NCBI RefSeq assembly: GCF_000282315.2
Contig: NZ_AKJN02000005.1
Location: 186,001 to 250,000, forward strand
Source of the DNA: Pseudomonas sp. GM41(2012)
GTDB lineage: Bacteria > Pseudomonadota > Gammaproteobacteria > Pseudomonadales > Pseudomonadaceae
DNA length: 64,000 nucleotides
Reading direction: 5' to 3'
A program made the position numbers and the translations under genes. Of this stretch, positions 25,148-33,553 are shown piece by piece. Each line of letters starts with the position of its first letter. The first letter of the stretch is position 1. Under the pieces are notes generated by a model, which was not told where the DNA came from, searched no databases, and saw only the letters and a list, made by a program, of their open reading frames with translations.

Positions 25148-26974
25148 GGTGGTTGCTTGAGTGTCATGTTGTGTCGTGATTCCGGCGGTCGGCAATGCAT
25201 GCGCCGTCTCCAGCGGAATCTCCAGCGTGAAAACCGCTCCGTGGCCTGGTCCATCGCTATGCACGCGAAGATGCCCGTTCATCTCTACCGCAGCGAGCGC
25301 ACAACTGTGCAGGCCAAAACCGTGGCCTTCCTTGCGCGTGGTGAAACCGTGATTAAAGATGCGGGTGATGTTCTCGGCAGCGATCCCTTCGCCCTGATCT
25401 TCTACGCTGAGGCGCAGTGTTGCGTTATCGACAATCTTGACGCCCAGCGTCATATGGCGCTGATGATCGCTGACCTTGGACATTGCATATTTGGCATTGC
25501 TGATCAGGTTGATCAGGATCAACAGTAGTCGGTGTTTGTCGCCGATGATCGTCGGCGTGTCCCGGTAGTCCTTGCTGACGACGACATGGTGGCGACTCAA
25601 CGCACCGGAATTCATGCGTAACGCATCCTCGAACAGATCGACGACGTTCAACGGCTCGACCAGCCTGGCGGCGCCGGCATAAGCCTGCTGAGTGGAAACG
25701 ATGTCCTTGATGTGATCGATGCTTTTGGTGAGTTGTGACAGTTCCTCAACGATGCTCGATTGCTCAGTCGCGATGGAGTCGACCAGTTGATTGAGGTAAC
25801 CGCGCAGCAGTTTGCCTTTTTCATCGAAGGTCATGAATTGCCCCAGGTCTTCGGCATGCTCGTTCATCATATTTACCGCTTTACCCAGGCCCAGGGTTTT
25901 GCTGACCGCTAATTTGCGCGTGATCAATTCTGCCGAGACGTTAACGCTGTTCAGCACATTGCCGACGTTATGCAACACATTGGTTGCGATCTCTGCCATG
26001 CCGGCCATTCGCGCGGCATCGACCAGTTCGCGCTCGGCTTCGATCAACTCGCGGGTGCGTTCCTCGACGCGTTGCTCCAACCGCTCGTTTGCCGTTTGTA
26101 ACTCGTTGTTCATCTTGTTGATCACGGCATAACTGCGAACCAGCCGGGCCGCCAGGTACAACAACAGCAACGCCATGATGCCGGCGCATATTCCGAGATA
26201 AAGGTGATATTGGTGGTCTGTCGCGCCAGTGCGCCGTTGTGTCTCGTTCAATAATTCGTTGATGCTGTCCAGTTGCTGTGCGACCGGAATCACACTGATG
26301 CGATCAAGCAGGTCATTGACAATGGGCTGCTCTCGAACGATGGCGTTTACATGCTCGACAAATGCAGTAAAAGGCTGGCGCCGATCAAATGGCATTTGAT
26401 TGATGTATTCGTTGAGTTCGTTCAGTTGATGGGCGATCTCGTCGGCTTTGTCATGGGATACATAGAGGGCGTACTCGACGGTTGCCAACATGAGATCGAA
26501 TACGTTTGATTGGGTGGTTAAATCCTGGATGTTGTTATTGTCCAGTAATGCCTGAATGTCATCTTCTTGTTCAGGCAGGGCATCCAGTGAAGTTCGCAAC
26601 ACCGTGTTGTGCTGTTTGAATTGCTCGACCAATAGGGTTTTGTTTTCCAACGCATCCAGATAACCCTGGCGTCGGGATTGCCAAAGGGTCGAAAGCGGGC
26701 CGACAGCGTTAAGGTCATCGAGATGCTGCCATCGTTGCTCTGCTTCAGGAGGCGCCACCAGAAGCAGATTGTTGTTCATACCAATTTTTGCTCTCAGAAT
26801 CTTCACGTTCCAATTGGCATCGAACTGCTTGAGTTGGCGAACGAAGTCGCGCGACTCGAAGTAGGTCGATGTGTCATAGGAATAGGATTTGATCAGCAAA
26901 AATACAAGTACGCTGAAAAGGGTCAGCGCAATGGCGCCCAAGGCAGTCCATTTGTAATGATTGGAAAGCTTCAT
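25136..26974 (-). CDS. membrane sensor histidine kinase with DAHL-type periplasmic domain
   Basis: The 612-residue protein has a helix at about residues 9-29, a long helical periplasmic region (about 30-260) resembling the double-helical DAHL sensor domain, a second helix (YHLYLGICAGIMALLLLYLA), a coiled-coil linker and a kinase core. The phospho-accepting histidine is H335 in NVLHNVGNVLNSVN; the ATPase has NLISNAKYAM, DQGEGIAAENI and GHGFGLHSCALAA. The ATG at 26974 follows GAGAGGA and leads straight into the first helix; an extension of 21 residues is less likely. No response regulator is adjacent. It follows the FtsH-like gene on the same strand. Confidence 0.85.
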   Translation of the reverse strand: MKLSNHYKWTALGAIALTLFSVLVFLLIKSYSYDTSTYFESRDFVRQLKQFDANWNVKILRAKIGMNNNLLLVAPPEAEQRWQHLDDLNAVGPLSTLWQSRRQGYLDALENKTLLVEQFKQHNTVLRTSLDALPEQEDDIQALLDNNNIQDLTTQSNVFDLMLATVEYALYVSHDKADEIAHQLNELNEYINQMPFDRRQPFTAFVEHVNAIVREQPIVNDLLDRISVIPVAQQLDSINELLNETQRRTGATDHQYHLYLGICAGIMALLLLYLAARLVRSYAVINKMNNELQTANERLEQRVEERTRELIEAERELVDAARMAGMAEIATNVLHNVGNVLNSVNVSAELITRKLAVSKTLGLGKAVNMMNEHAEDLGQFMTFDEKGKLLRGYLNQLVDSIATEQSSIVEELSQLTKSIDHIKDIVSTQQAYAGAARLVEPLNVVDLFEDALRMNSGALSRHHVVVSKDYRDTPTIIGDKHRLLLILINLISNAKYAMSKVSDHQRHMTLGVKIVDNATLRLSVEDQGEGIAAENITRIFNHGFTTRKEGHGFGLHSCALAAVEMNGHLRVHSDGPGHGAVFTLEIPLETAHALPTAGITTQHDTQATTSQR

Positions 26975-27148
26975 TGCGGCATTCCTCTCTGGGCCATCTT
27001 GAGAGAGAGGATTTGCCGACGGTGTAATGATTTCCATTTTTGCGCTCCCTGCAAAATGGCGATAATCACCACATTGTTTGTAAGCCTAGCGTTGTTGGCG
27101 GACACCGTTGAAAAAATCACCGAATGCGCTATCAGCGCCGCTATCGTC

Positions 27149-28972
27149 TCAATCAGGCCCGTCGCGCTTTGCTGCACAGGGTAGTAGAGGTGGGAATTCC
27201 TCCGGCGTGAGGGTTTCCTTTTCCAGCAACAGGCGGGCCCCCTCATCCAGGTCGGCCCGACGACTCTCCAGCAATGCCTTGGCCCGTTGGTAGGCTTCAT
27301 CGAGCAGGGCGCGGATACCCAGGTCGATTTCGCGGGCGGTCTGCTCCGAATAATCCTTCTCGCCCACCGTGGCCATGCGGTCTCCCAGGTACGTTGCGTT
27401 TTGCCGCTCCAGCACCGATTGTCCAAGTTCGGCGCTCATGCCGAACCGGGTGATCAGTTGCCGGGCGATATCGGTCGCGCGGACAAGATCATCGGCGGCA
27501 CCGGTGGAGATCTGGCCATAGATCAGGTCTTCGGCTGCACGCCCGGCCATTAGCACGACAATCCGGTCCTTGAGCGTCTGGCAACTGATCAGGAAGTGAT
27601 CCTCGGTCGGTCGTTGCAGGGTATAGCCGAGCGAGCCGATGGCGCGGGGCACGATCGATACTTTATGCACCGGGTCCATCGCCGGCAGCGTGCTGGCGGC
27701 CAGGGCATGCCCCATTTCGTGATAGGCCACCACCCGACGCTCGTCGGGATCGAGCAGGCTGCTCTTGCGCTCGAGCCCCGCGATGAGGCGCTCTACCGCT
27801 GCGGTGAAATCGTTCAGGCTGACCGCCTCGGCGCCGCGTCGGGTGGCGACGATGGCCGCTTCGTTAACCAGATTGGCCAGGTCGGCGCCGGTGAAACCGG
27901 TGGTGATCTCGGCGATACGTACGCCATCGAGCCCTGGCTCCACGGTGACTTTCTTGAGATGAACTTTGAGGATTGCTTCCCGACCTTTGCGGTCGGGGCG
28001 GTCGATCAGAATCTGCCGATCGAAGCGCCCGGCCCGCAACAACGCCGGGTCGAGGACCTCCGGGCGGTTGGTCGCGGCCAGCAACACCACGCCCTCGCGG
28101 GGATCGAAGCCATCCAGCTCGGCCAGTAACTGGTTGAGGGTCTGTTCTTTTTCGTCATTGCCGCCCAGCGTACCGACGCCGCGCATCTTGCCCAGCGCAT
28201 CGAGTTCATCGATGAAGATGATGCAGGGCGCTGCCTGCCGTGCCTGTTCGAAGAGGTCGCGGACCCGTGCTGCACCGACCCCGACGAACATCTCGACGAA
28301 CTCGGAGCCGGAGATCGAGAAAAACGGCACACCGGCTTCACCGGCGATGGCTTTGGCCACCAGCGTCTTGCCGGTGCCGGGCGGGCCGACCAGCAAGGTG
28401 CCCTTGGGAATGTGTGCGCCCAGGCGTTCGTATCGGGCCGTGTCCTTGAGAAACGAGACGATTTCCACCAGCTCGGCCTTGGCTTCGTCGATGCCGGCGA
28501 CATCGGTGAAGGTCACTCCGGTGTCGCGTTCGACAAACACCCTGGCCCGGGATTTGCCGACATTCATCAAACCGCCAAGGCCTTGTTTGTCCACCATCCC
28601 GCGAAACAGGAAATTCCAGAAGACCATAATCAGGACAAACGGCAACAGCCAGCCCAACAGGCTGTTCATAAAGGTGTTTTCGGTGATTCCGGTAAAACTG
28701 ACGCCCGATTGAGAGAGTTCTGTCGCCAGCGCCGGATCCACCCGCACGGTGGAGAATCGATCGTGTCCGTTGATGGGCTCTTGCAACTTGCCGCTGATCT
28801 GGTCTTTATCGACGTGCAAATCACTGACTTTTTGCTCGTTCAACAATTGCAGAAACTGGCTGTACGGGAGGGGCTGCACCGCCTGGCGCTCGCCAAAGAA
28901 TATCTGCATGAGACTCAGCACGATAAAAGCGATCGCGAAGTAGGACAGATTCCACTGGTCATTCTTTTTCAT
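27149..28972 (-). CDS. FtsH-family membrane ATP-dependent zinc metalloprotease (additional copy)
   Basis: The 607-residue protein has two N-terminal helices flanking a small periplasmic domain, then an AAA module with Walker A GPPGTGKT at about residue 196, Walker [11 protein letters not shown], and the zinc protease motif HEMGH near residue 418. It degrades membrane and misfolded proteins. Housekeeping FtsH of pseudomonads lies by rrmJ and folP; here the partner is an Hsp20 gene, so this is probably a second, stress-related copy. Similar ftsH-hsp20 pairs form the core of transmissible protein quality-control loci in pseudomonads. The start has only a weak ribosome-binding site. Confidence 0.9.
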   Translation of the reverse strand: MKKNDQWNLSYFAIAFIVLSLMQIFFGERQAVQPLPYSQFLQLLNEQKVSDLHVDKDQISGKLQEPINGHDRFSTVRVDPALATELSQSGVSFTGITENTFMNSLLGWLLPFVLIMVFWNFLFRGMVDKQGLGGLMNVGKSRARVFVERDTGVTFTDVAGIDEAKAELVEIVSFLKDTARYERLGAHIPKGTLLVGPPGTGKTLVAKAIAGEAGVPFFSISGSEFVEMFVGVGAARVRDLFEQARQAAPCIIFIDELDALGKMRGVGTLGGNDEKEQTLNQLLAELDGFDPREGVVLLAATNRPEVLDPALLRAGRFDRQILIDRPDRKGREAILKVHLKKVTVEPGLDGVRIAEITTGFTGADLANLVNEAAIVATRRGAEAVSLNDFTAAVERLIAGLERKSSLLDPDERRVVAYHEMGHALAASTLPAMDPVHKVSIVPRAIGSLGYTLQRPTEDHFLISCQTLKDRIVVLMAGRAAEDLIYGQISTGAADDLVRATDIARQLITRFGMSAELGQSVLERQNATYLGDRMATVGEKDYSEQTAREIDLGIRALLDEAYQRAKALLESRRADLDEGARLLLEKETLTPEEFPPLLPCAAKRDGPD

Positions 28973-29070
28973 GGCCTTGGCTCAGCATCAGCATGAGAAC
29001 GCAGGGTCGTTCAAAACGAGCCGCGCCGCCTGGCATTAACCGCGCCCGCCCGGTTACTTTTAGACCACGT

Positions 29071-29112
29071 CAAAAAAGCCCCGTGCCGGCTTCCCGACAA
29101 AGGGCTTTTTTG
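29071..29112. terminator. bidirectional-type terminator after hsp20
   Basis: AAAAAAGCCC at 29072-29081 pairs with GGGCTTTTTT at 29102-29111. The A/T arms on both sides allow termination on either strand. It follows the Hsp20 gene on the minus strand and separates it from the FtsH gene. Confidence 0.85.
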
Positions 29113-29133
29113 GCGTGAAGGGCTGTCTCGGAT

Positions 29134-29682
29134 TCAGCTGGATTTGATTTGCACCTTTTTGTCCGCGTTCATGCCTTCGGGCTTTTTCGGCAGTGAAATA
29201 CTCAGCACGCCTTTGCTGAAATTTGCTTCGATCTTGTCGGTATCGACACCTTTTGGCAGGCTGAACGCCCGCTCGAAGGTGCCATAGTGACGCTCTGACA
29301 CGTGATAGCCTTTTCTTTTTTCTTCCTTGTCCTCTTTCTTTTCACCCTTGATGATCAAATTGCCGTTGGACAATTTGATGTCGATATTTTCCTGATCCAT
29401 GCCTGGCAGTTCGGCCGTGATTTCGAAGCTTTCATCTTTCTCGGTAATGTCCACCGCAGGCAGGCTGCGGCCGATAAATTCCCGACTCCAGAACGGTTCG
29501 ACATCGAACAGCCCTCGCCGGAAAGGCATTAACCCTGAGCCACGATTGAAGTCTTCGAACAGGTGATCGACCTGCTGGCGCAGTTTTTCCAGATGACGCC
29601 AAGGGTCTGATGTAGCCATCGGTTGCTGATTGGTTTTTTCATCGTCGGTCTGCACCGGCATTTTCTTCTCGAAATTGGCCAT
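29134..29682 (-). CDS. Hsp20/alpha-crystallin small heat-shock protein
   Basis: The 182-residue protein has an N-terminal region rich in charged and aromatic residues, then an alpha-crystallin domain (about residues 75-170) with PAVDITEKDESFEITAELPGM and NGNLIIKGEKKEDKEE, the conserved FSKGVLSISLPK, and a short C-terminal tail. It acts as an ATP-independent holdase for unfolding proteins. It lies 161 bp upstream of the FtsH-like gene on the same strand with a terminator between them. No sigma-32 promoter could be picked out upstream by eye. Confidence 0.93.
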   Translation of the reverse strand: MANFEKKMPVQTDDEKTNQQPMATSDPWRHLEKLRQQVDHLFEDFNRGSGLMPFRRGLFDVEPFWSREFIGRSLPAVDITEKDESFEITAELPGMDQENIDIKLSNGNLIIKGEKKEDKEEKRKGYHVSERHYGTFERAFSLPKGVDTDKIEANFSKGVLSISLPKKPEGMNADKKVQIKSS

Positions 29683-30132
29683 TTTTCATTCCTCCTATCG
29701 AGTACTGCGGTGGGCCGGGAGCAACTCGGAGGCCGGTCCACCACGACACATTCAGGCCTTACCTTAAAAGGTTAGTATTCCTGCGACCGCCAGGCCGACC
29801 AACAGTGACGACTGGCACCAAAAATGAAGGCCTGACGCCTGAGCCCGCACAGGTGCCGGCCAAAAAACCAGTTCCCAAGGCTCCCCCCAGACCTACAGGG
29901 GGAATGACCATTACAGCCGGGACCGCAAAGCCAGCCCTCACCGGCCTTAACGGATAGGTAACGTGGGGGGCGACTGACAGGCGAGCTTGGGCGATGCTGG
30001 TGGCGAAGGTTATTACTGTTGGCCTTCGGCACCTTCTCCGGCTTGATAGACCTTAAGATTTTCCGTGGGCATTGGGGGAGCCTTGGCCGATGTTCGGCTA
30101 CAGTAGGTAAGTCATCGAAATGGAGATCGGAC
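29683..30132. other. accessory intergenic stretch with no convincing gene
   Basis: The 450 bases upstream of hsp20 contain one open frame from a GTG at 29805 to a TAG at 29957 (50 codons, proline- and alanine-rich), but it lacks a ribosome-binding site and a recognisable family. Otherwise I see nothing beyond the presumed hsp20 promoter. Composition differs from the neighbouring operons. Confidence 0.35.
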
Positions 30133-30438
30133 ATGCAATGCTTAATTTGCCAGGCTGCTTCTAAAATTGTTCACATGGCTGGATGCTGGTCCGAGGTCAA
30201 ATGCTCGGCCGGATGTGGACACTTTAGGGTCTCAGCGAACCTTGTTGCGAAGATGAAGTTCAAGAACGAATTCTTTGACGTTGAACGAACAAGGCAATGG
30301 CTAGGGATGGCTCGGAACGAGGGGCCAATGCCGTTGATATCGACCTACGATTACAATGTTTCTTTGTTGCATCGTGCCACTAAAGAGCGATCTGACAGCT
30401 TGCCGAGTCGTTCCAGGAAATCGATGGCTTTGGAATAA
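30133..30438 (+). CDS. small zinc-ribbon-like hypothetical protein, probably altered at its C-terminus
   Basis: An ATG at 30133 with GGAGAT upstream opens a frame of 101 residues. The first 30 residues contain CLIC (C3, C6) and then C18, C24 and C28 in KCSAGCGHFRVS, which looks like a small zinc ribbon. The part up to about residue 75 reads like a real protein, but the last 25 residues (ATKERSDSLPSRSRKSMALE region) overlap an oppositely oriented phage-like fragment, so the natural end has probably been replaced by a recombination junction. Function unknown. Confidence 0.5.
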   Translation: MQCLICQAASKIVHMAGCWSEVKCSAGCGHFRVSANLVAKMKFKNEFFDVERTRQWLGMARNEGPMPLISTYDYNVSLLHRATKERSDSLPSRSRKSMALE

Positions 30439-30680
30439 ATGGACTTCTGATTTCGATCCGCCTGGTCATGCCCGGGCGGTGGGCCGGCTGATGGAGGTCG
30501 GGTCAGCCAGTCACAGTCGGCGACGAACTCGGCAACGGTGCGGGGCCCCATGCCGCCCCAGTAGGCATTCCAGCTGCTGTCCCAGTAGTTGATGGTGATC
30601 TTGCCTTGGGCGGTCTGGTAGTTCGGATTGGATTCGATCTTTCCGGCGTTCCGGTAAAAGATAGGACTGCAATCTTCCAC
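30351..30680 (-). pseudogene. phage-like hypothetical protein fragment
   Basis: A minus-strand frame of 109 residues starts at a GTG without a ribosome-binding site. Its first 60 residues, including the stretch ITINYWDSSWNAYWGGMG and then TVAEFVADCDWL, recall a small protein often seen in prophages of proteobacteria (INYW...YWxxMG...FVxDxD pattern). The frame continues upstream of the GTG to a stop, so the original start appears lost. It overlaps the end of the zinc-ribbon gene on the other strand. I read it as a decayed prophage gene; the family assignment is from memory of the pattern and is uncertain. Confidence 0.4.
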
Positions 30681-30813
30681 GATCTGCGCGTCATGGAGGC
30701 TGAAGCGCTCTCACTTATGTCCGATCGCTTCCCGTAGGATCATAAGTAAATCTGTTGAAGGCGACGCGATTATGGCCATTTGCTAAAATTCGTTTTTTTT
30801 TGGAGGGAAACGG

Positions 30814-31605
30814 ATGAAACGGATGTTGCTTATCGGACTGGCGGCAGCATTGATTGCTGGATGCGGGGACCCAAAACTGGATGCTACAACCGAGGCGACC
30901 TTACAAGAATCCTCAAAAAAAGTAGCCGAAAGGCTTTCTCCTGATGAAAAGAAACAGTTCGCTGCCGACCTGATGCTTGTAGCGTTGAGCAGTCTGAATA
31001 TTGGGAAAACATCGCTTGTGGGAGCGCAGCAGGACAACAATTTAAGCTTGGATGGGAAGACCGCTGCCGAAGTGAACACGATGGCGACAAACATTCGTGC
31101 TGAAAGAGAGAGGAAGCAAAAAGAGCAGGCTTTGCTGGAGATCAAGGAGCTACAGTCCAGAGTAGCATCCGCTGAGACCGCCAAAGTTGAACTGACAAAG
31201 TTCGCCGTGTCGAGATCAAGACTTCTGGAGCAGGCTGAAAAATACTCCAAAGTACCTCAGCCTGTTATCGAGTTAACTGTTCAGAACGGTACTTCCCACC
31301 CGATTTCCCGCGCTTACTTCAAGGGAACTATTGCCAGTCCTGAAAGAGCCATTCCATGGTTTGTTGACGCGTTTAACTACGATATTAGCGGTGGCTTGGA
31401 GGCCGGTGAGGGAGCTACTTGGCAGCTCTTGCCCAATAAGTTCGGTAAGTGGGGCAAGATTGAAGCTCCAGCAGGAGCAATTTTCACCGTCGAGGTCTAC
31501 AGACTTGATGGTCCGGACGGCAAGGTACTTTTTGATGCTGGCGGCCTTAGTGAGAATGAGCAGGCACGATTGGATGCCTTGCAAAAGCAGTACGGTCCCA
31601 TCTGA
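30814..31605 (+). CDS. DUF6694-like lipoprotein
   Basis: The 263-residue protein begins MKRMLLIGLAAALIAGCGDP, a lipoprotein signal with the lipidated cysteine at residue 17. A charged, coiled-coil-like segment (about 85-145, rich in K, E and Q) is followed by a beta-rich domain with TVQNGTSHPISRAYFKGTI, as in DUF6694 lipoproteins. It should be anchored in the envelope facing the periplasm. The ATG follows GGAGGG, and a terminator follows the gene. It is a complete gene in an otherwise decayed patch, and its function is unknown. Confidence 0.75.
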   Translation: MKRMLLIGLAAALIAGCGDPKLDATTEATLQESSKKVAERLSPDEKKQFAADLMLVALSSLNIGKTSLVGAQQDNNLSLDGKTAAEVNTMATNIRAERERKQKEQALLEIKELQSRVASAETAKVELTKFAVSRSRLLEQAEKYSKVPQPVIELTVQNGTSHPISRAYFKGTIASPERAIPWFVDAFNYDISGGLEAGEGATWQLLPNKFGKWGKIEAPAGAIFTVEVYRLDGPDGKVLFDAGGLSENEQARLDALQKQYGPI

Positions 31606-31622
31606 TAGTTTCAACTCTTATG

Positions 31623-31646
31623 AACCCGCTCCGGCGGGTTTTTTAT
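31623..31646 (+). terminator. rho-independent terminator of the lipoprotein gene
   Basis: AACCCGC and GCGGGTT pair around a short loop and are followed by a run of T residues ending at about 31646. It lies 18 bp after the lipoprotein stop codon. Confidence 0.88.
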
Positions 31647-31695
31647 TGGTGCGCCAGGCATGGCGCGTTGCGCGCAAGCGCAACCAGTTTGGCTG

Positions 31696-31845
31696 TGGTG
31701 GCCACGGGAGGGCTACTCTGGCGTGTGCCAGAAGCCGTACCAGTTCAGCTGCTGGAACAAGAACGATCCGAACTATGCCTACCTGAGCGGTGCGAAGCCG
31801 ATCCCGTTTCGTGAGTTCTCCCAAGCGCAGAATCGCGTTACATGA
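31696..31845 (+). pseudogene. fragment of a phage-type cell wall hydrolase (SleB-like)
   Basis: A 50-codon stretch encodes WWPREGYSGVCQKPYQFSCW followed by NKNDPNYAYLSGAKPIPF, which closely resembles the central part of SleB-like cell wall hydrolases found in pseudomonad prophages. Both the N-terminal catalytic part and the C-terminus are missing, and the frame ends at a TGA soon after FSQAQ. No ribosome-binding site is present. It is a remnant of a lysis gene near a tRNA gene, the usual landing site of prophages. Confidence 0.7.
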
Positions 31846-31992
31846 AGGATGTTTAACGATCGGCAGGACGCCGGGGGAGGGGCTCGAAAGCCAGTTGTTT
31901 CAAGTGATTTCTGCGCGGGGGTTGCGGAAATAGCCGAAAAGATGCGGAAACGACCACCTAGGCCGCTCAACCGCTCACCAAACCCCAGAAAC

Positions 31993-32022
31993 GACAAAGC
32001 CCTGACTAATCAGGGCTTTGTC
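31993..32022. terminator. perfect 13-bp palindrome downstream of tRNA-Ser
   Basis: GACAAAGCCCTGA at 31993-32005 pairs exactly with TCAGGGCTTTGTC at 32010-32022 around a four-base loop. It lies 10 bp beyond the 3' end of the minus-strand tRNA gene and is the likely tRNA terminator. Confidence 0.8.
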
Positions 32023-32032
32023 GGTACAAATA

Positions 32033-32120
32033 TGGCGGAGGCGATGGGATTCGAACTCATGGACCTGTTACAGTCGACGGTTTTCAAGACCGTTGCCTTA
32101 AACCACTCGGCCACACCTCC
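32033..32120 (-). tRNA. tRNA-Ser (anticodon UGA)
   Basis: Read on the minus strand, an 88-base cloverleaf starts GGAGGTGTGGCCGAGTGG and ends with CGCCTCCGCCA, including an encoded CCA. The anticodon arm is CGGTC-TTGAAAA-CCG, giving UGA, and the long variable arm (CGACTGTAACAGGTCC region) marks it as serine class. The T arm is GTTCGAATCCC. It decodes UCA and related serine codons. Confidence 0.96.
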
Positions 32121-32138
32121 GTTTGCGTTGCGGGCGCC

Positions 32139-32166
32139 ATAATACCTGAATGAAACACACTGTCAA
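32139..32166 (-). promoter_or_regulatory. sigma-70 promoter of tRNA-Ser
   Basis: On the minus strand a perfect -35 TTGACA (32161-32166) is followed by a 16-bp spacer and a -10 TATTAT (32139-32144), placing the transcript start close to the tRNA 5' end at 32120. Confidence 0.75.
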
Positions 32167-32243
32167 ACTCTCTGCATAGCTTGTTACAGAGCGTCTGTTA
32201 TGATCTTTGCGACTGAACGTTTCAAACCAACAGGAGTGTCGCC

Positions 32244-32915
32244 ATGCGCGAACAGGATTACGCAGTTAATAACAGCGTGCAGGCTGAGCAGCTAGAGGTT
32301 AGCCGCGTCCTGCGCAACACTTACGGCTTACTCGCTCTCACCCTCGCATTCAGCGGCGTGATGGCGTTTGTCGCTCAGCAGATGCGTGTCGGCTACCCGA
32401 ACGTTTTCGTGGTGCTGATCGGTTTCTATGGCCTTTTCTTCCTTACCAACAAACTCCGTGATTCGGCCTGGGGCCTGGTGTCGGCATTTGCCCTGACCGG
32501 TTTCATGGGTTTCCTGCTCGGCCCGATCCTCAACCGTTACCTGGGTATGCAGGGCGGCGCCGAGGTGGTCAGTTCGGCCTTCGCGATGACTGCGCTGGTG
32601 TTCGGCGGTCTGTCGGCTTATGTGCTGATTACCCGCAAGGACATGAGTTTCCTGGGTGGTTTCATCACTGCAGGCTTCTTCGTGCTGCTGGGTGCGACGC
32701 TGGCGAGCCTGTTCTTCCAGATCAGCGGTCTGCAACTGGCGATCAGCGCAGGTTTCGTGCTGTTCTCCTCGGTCTGCATTCTGTTCCAGACCAGCGCCAT
32801 CATTCACGGCGGCGAGCGTAACTACATCATGGCGACCATCAGCCTGTATGTATCGATCTACAACCTGTTCATCAGCTTGTTGCAGCTGTTCGGCATCATG
32901 AGCCGCGATGACTAA
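32244..32915 (+). CDS. Bax inhibitor-1/YccA-family membrane protein
   Basis: The 223-residue protein has a short polar N-terminus ending EVSRVLRNTYGLLALTLAFSG and then seven hydrophobic helices, the layout of the Bax inhibitor-1/YccA family. A late segment, YIMATISLYVSIYNLFISLLQ, is the characteristic final helix. YccA of E. coli interacts with FtsH and modulates its proteolysis; pseudomonad homologues are less studied. The ATG follows CAGGAG and the gene ends before a clear terminator, so it is monocistronic. Confidence 0.92.
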   Translation: MREQDYAVNNSVQAEQLEVSRVLRNTYGLLALTLAFSGVMAFVAQQMRVGYPNVFVVLIGFYGLFFLTNKLRDSAWGLVSAFALTGFMGFLLGPILNRYLGMQGGAEVVSSAFAMTALVFGGLSAYVLITRKDMSFLGGFITAGFFVLLGATLASLFFQISGLQLAISAGFVLFSSVCILFQTSAIIHGGERNYIMATISLYVSIYNLFISLLQLFGIMSRDD

Positions 32916-32930
32916 TCGTCAGCCTTGAGG

Positions 32931-32956
32931 AAAAAACCCGCTTCGGCGGGTTTTTT
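32931..32956. terminator. terminator between YccA-like and Lrp genes
   Basis: AAAAAACCCGC and GCGGGTTTTTT form a stem around a short TTCG-like loop. The A and T arms make it usable from both convergent genes. Confidence 0.9.
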
Positions 32957-32980
32957 CTTGCCTGGGATTTGAGTAAAGGG

Positions 32981-33418
32981 TCATGCCATCGGTGGCAAGC
33001 GGCGCTTGACCGGGGTTTTCTTGACGATTGCAGTGTTGGTTTCGGCGTGGGTGTTGAGGCGGTCGAGCAGGGTGTCCAGTTGTTCCATCGAACGCACATG
33101 CAGGCGTGCGATGAAACAGTCGTCGCCGGTGACTTTGTCACACTCGGTAAACTCGGGAATGGCCTGGATCTGTCGTTCCACTTCCTGCAACTGGCCTGGC
33201 AGCGGACGAATACGGACGATGGCCTGGAGTTGATAGCCAAAGCATTTGGGGTCGATCTCGACGGTGTAACCCTTGAGTACGCCACGCTCTTCGAGGCGAC
33301 GCAAACGCTCGGCGACGCTGGGCGAAGACAGGCCGCTGATTTGCGCCAGAGCCTTGAGCGAGCGGCGTGAGTCTTCCATCAATGCCGTGATCAGCACTTG
33401 GTCGATATCGTCGGTCAT
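32981..33418 (-). CDS. Lrp/AsnC-family transcriptional regulator
   Basis: The 145-residue protein has an N-terminal helix-turn-helix (RRSLKALAQISGLSSPSVAE) and a C-terminal effector domain (VRIRPLPGQLQEVERQI, then VTGDDCFIARLHV), as in Lrp/AsnC regulators that bind amino acids and form multimers. The ATG at 33418 is chosen; a TTG seven codons upstream is the only alternative. It is divergent from an EamA-type exporter gene 136 bp away, the usual arrangement of a local regulator and an amino-acid or metabolite exporter. Confidence 0.92.
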   Translation of the reverse strand: MTDDIDQVLITALMEDSRRSLKALAQISGLSSPSVAERLRRLEERGVLKGYTVEIDPKCFGYQLQAIVRIRPLPGQLQEVERQIQAIPEFTECDKVTGDDCFIARLHVRSMEQLDTLLDRLNTHAETNTAIVKKTPVKRRLPPMA

Positions 33419-33553
33419 GGCGAAAACCCTATTAGGCAATTAATTCAAACCGCCTTGATAAAAAAGGCAGATTCCGAGTTTAGCCTGCTTTTTGCGCTGG
33501 AGAAGCCCCCCAGCGGATTGGCATACTTTGGGCTCAAACACAGGAGTCTGATG

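Noticed and set aside
29805..29957. 50-codon proline-rich open frame starting at a GTG
   Set aside because: No ribosome-binding site, no family and no partner gene; only its length in an accessory region speaks for it.
31779..31997. 72-codon minus-strand frame downstream of the hydrolase fragment
   Set aside because: It overlaps the terminator and the pseudogene, has no ribosome-binding site, and has an ordinary random composition.
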